Below, piece after piece: positions 63,137 to 64,000 of a stretch of DNA of 64,000 bases. Below the pieces are notes generated by a model that was given only the letters and a program-made list of their open reading frames with translations, searched no databases and was not told the DNA's origin. The position numbers and the translations under genes were made by a program. Source of the stretch: Paramacrobiotus metropolitanus. Taxonomy: Eukaryota; Tardigrada; Eutardigrada; Parachela; Macrobiotidae. Every line of letters begins with the position of its first letter. The stretch's first letter is position 1. The stretch lies in the NCBI RefSeq assembly GCF_019649055.1, contig NW_026570482.1, positions 1 through 64,000 on the forward strand, given 5' to 3'.

Positions 63137-63610
63137 CATCGCATGTTTTCGTTTGCCCCTGGGTGGTACTTGACTTTTTCTCTGTTTGGTCGCCACCGCC
63201 CCGGATCACAAATCTTTTGCACAGCCACTCGAACGCACTGATCCATCAACAAGTATGGAAGCTCGGAATGACACACTAGAATTACACTGGGTGTTGCATT
63301 CCCAGCTTCCGTACTTGTTGACGTCCGCAACGAGGAACTGGACGAGGACGACGGCCGGCTTCTCTGAGACGCTTTTCAGTTCTACCCGGTAGGAATCCAG
63401 ACTATAAAAATACAAACCGGCGGTTCGGACACCGGTCGCACGATATTTTCTGCATGGGTCTACATTTGACATCTTGATAAATTTTTATAATTTCGTGTAT
63501 TGCCTTGATGGCACCAGTAAAAATCCGTAACAGTGGTGCATGTATGTGCAGCATTGGTGCATTTCACCGTAGGTTTTGCGCACCGCGAACCTGACCTTTA
63601 AGTACTTTAA
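63137..63610 (+). repeat. Diverged dispersed duplication, copy 2
   Basis: Partner of 8667-9112; see that entry for shared blocks. Here the first third is more altered. The last part keeps the GTGCA-rich patch (GGTGCATGTATGTGCAGCATTGGTGC region). Confidence 0.5.
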
Positions 63611-63750
63611 CATCAGTCGTCGTCCCATTGCCGCTTGATACGTTGCGCCACGGGCAGACTGAGACTTATGCCGCATACACTCATGGTGCAGATATACTAA
63701 TACATATGTGACTACACAGATATACTCATACATATGAAGCGAACCCGATC

Positions 63751-63843
63751 ATGGACAAAATGGGGAAGCGAAAATCGGACGACGGTGGCAACAGCACCGC
63801 CAAGAGCATCAAGTCCGACCCCAGCTATAGATGTTACGGATGA
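63751..63843 (+). pseudogene. N-terminus of a third BTB-family paralogue, broken
   Basis: ATG 63751 opens MDKMGKRKSDDGGNSTAKS, matching MDRVGKRKTDDGGDS of the minus-strand BTB gene at 58529. A TGA at 63841-63843 ends the frame after 30 codons, where the other gene continues for 133 codons without an intron. So it is probably a fragment. The DNA match continues only to about 63810. Confidence 0.5.
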
Positions 63844-64000
63844 AGATAACCAGTTTACGGCATCTGTATCCGTACCAAATTTCGTGGCATACATTTGTTT
63901 CAAAGTTTCACAATTTTTATTATAAAATATATACGAATCTTATGAACCTAACGTTTTATGAAATTAAGAATCGTAAGAAGCTCAAGAATCCTAAGAGACC
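63844..64000. other. Right edge, no gene seen
   Basis: AT-rich with a local AAGAATC/TTAAGAATC repetition near the end. Nothing coding recognised. Confidence 0.3.

Overview
This is a eukaryotic, invertebrate-type window. Genes are split by short introns (mostly 60-140 bp) with GT/AG borders that can be phased by hand. The recognisable host families are animal ones: a rhodopsin-class GPCR, insect-type gustatory receptors (7tm_7), a SINA/SIAH RING E3 ligase, BTB/BACK/Kelch proteins and C2H2 zinc fingers. Gustatory receptors together with expanded BTB-Kelch families fit a small ecdysozoan such as a tardigrade or arthropod, but I cannot name the species. There are no prokaryotic features, rRNA or tRNA genes that I can support.

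Layout. 0-15 kb: a three-exon GPCR (468-2413), a lone BACK-like exon (3441-3607), a gustatory receptor pseudogene on the minus strand broken by a TTAA-flanked transposon (3708-6419), a long gene-poor stretch, and an apparently intact three-exon gustatory receptor (13616-15079). 15.2-54.6 kb: one giant LTR retrotransposon with 341-bp LTRs, a GTAC target duplication and an initiator-Met-type primer site. It encodes a coiled-coil protein, a Ty3-type Gag, protease, RT/RNase H, part of an integrase, and five extra ORFs of unknown function. Its integrase is interrupted by a 19.26-kb insert (28107-47364) whose ends are inverted arrays of a 96-bp repeat. That insert carries host-like DNA: a complete five-exon SINA-family gene, a membrane-protein gene, a zinc-finger gene and several smaller transposons. 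54.6-64 kb: a hAT-type MITE, then an inverted pair of related gene blocks (BTB-Kelch plus a small secreted-type ORF), one copy with a nonsense codon, and the start of a third BTB paralogue at the right edge.

The most striking signal is at DNA level. The LTR element is packed with AGGTCA/TGACCT, the nuclear-receptor half-site, usually as AAAGGTCA(C). By eye I count about 106 in roughly 20 kb of element against about 9 in the 19 kb insert, where about 10 per 20 kb is expected by chance. The motif falls in all coding frames and in the untranslated leader, so it looks selected as nucleic acid rather than as protein.

How the parts relate: most of the window is a record of nested mobile-element insertion (LTR element, then foldback-like insert, then MITEs and a TRIM inside the insert) in a region with chemosensory and BTB-Kelch genes. 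Several insertions can be dated relative to each other and tied to gene damage, or in one case to an apparent new intron. All counts and alignments were done by eye.
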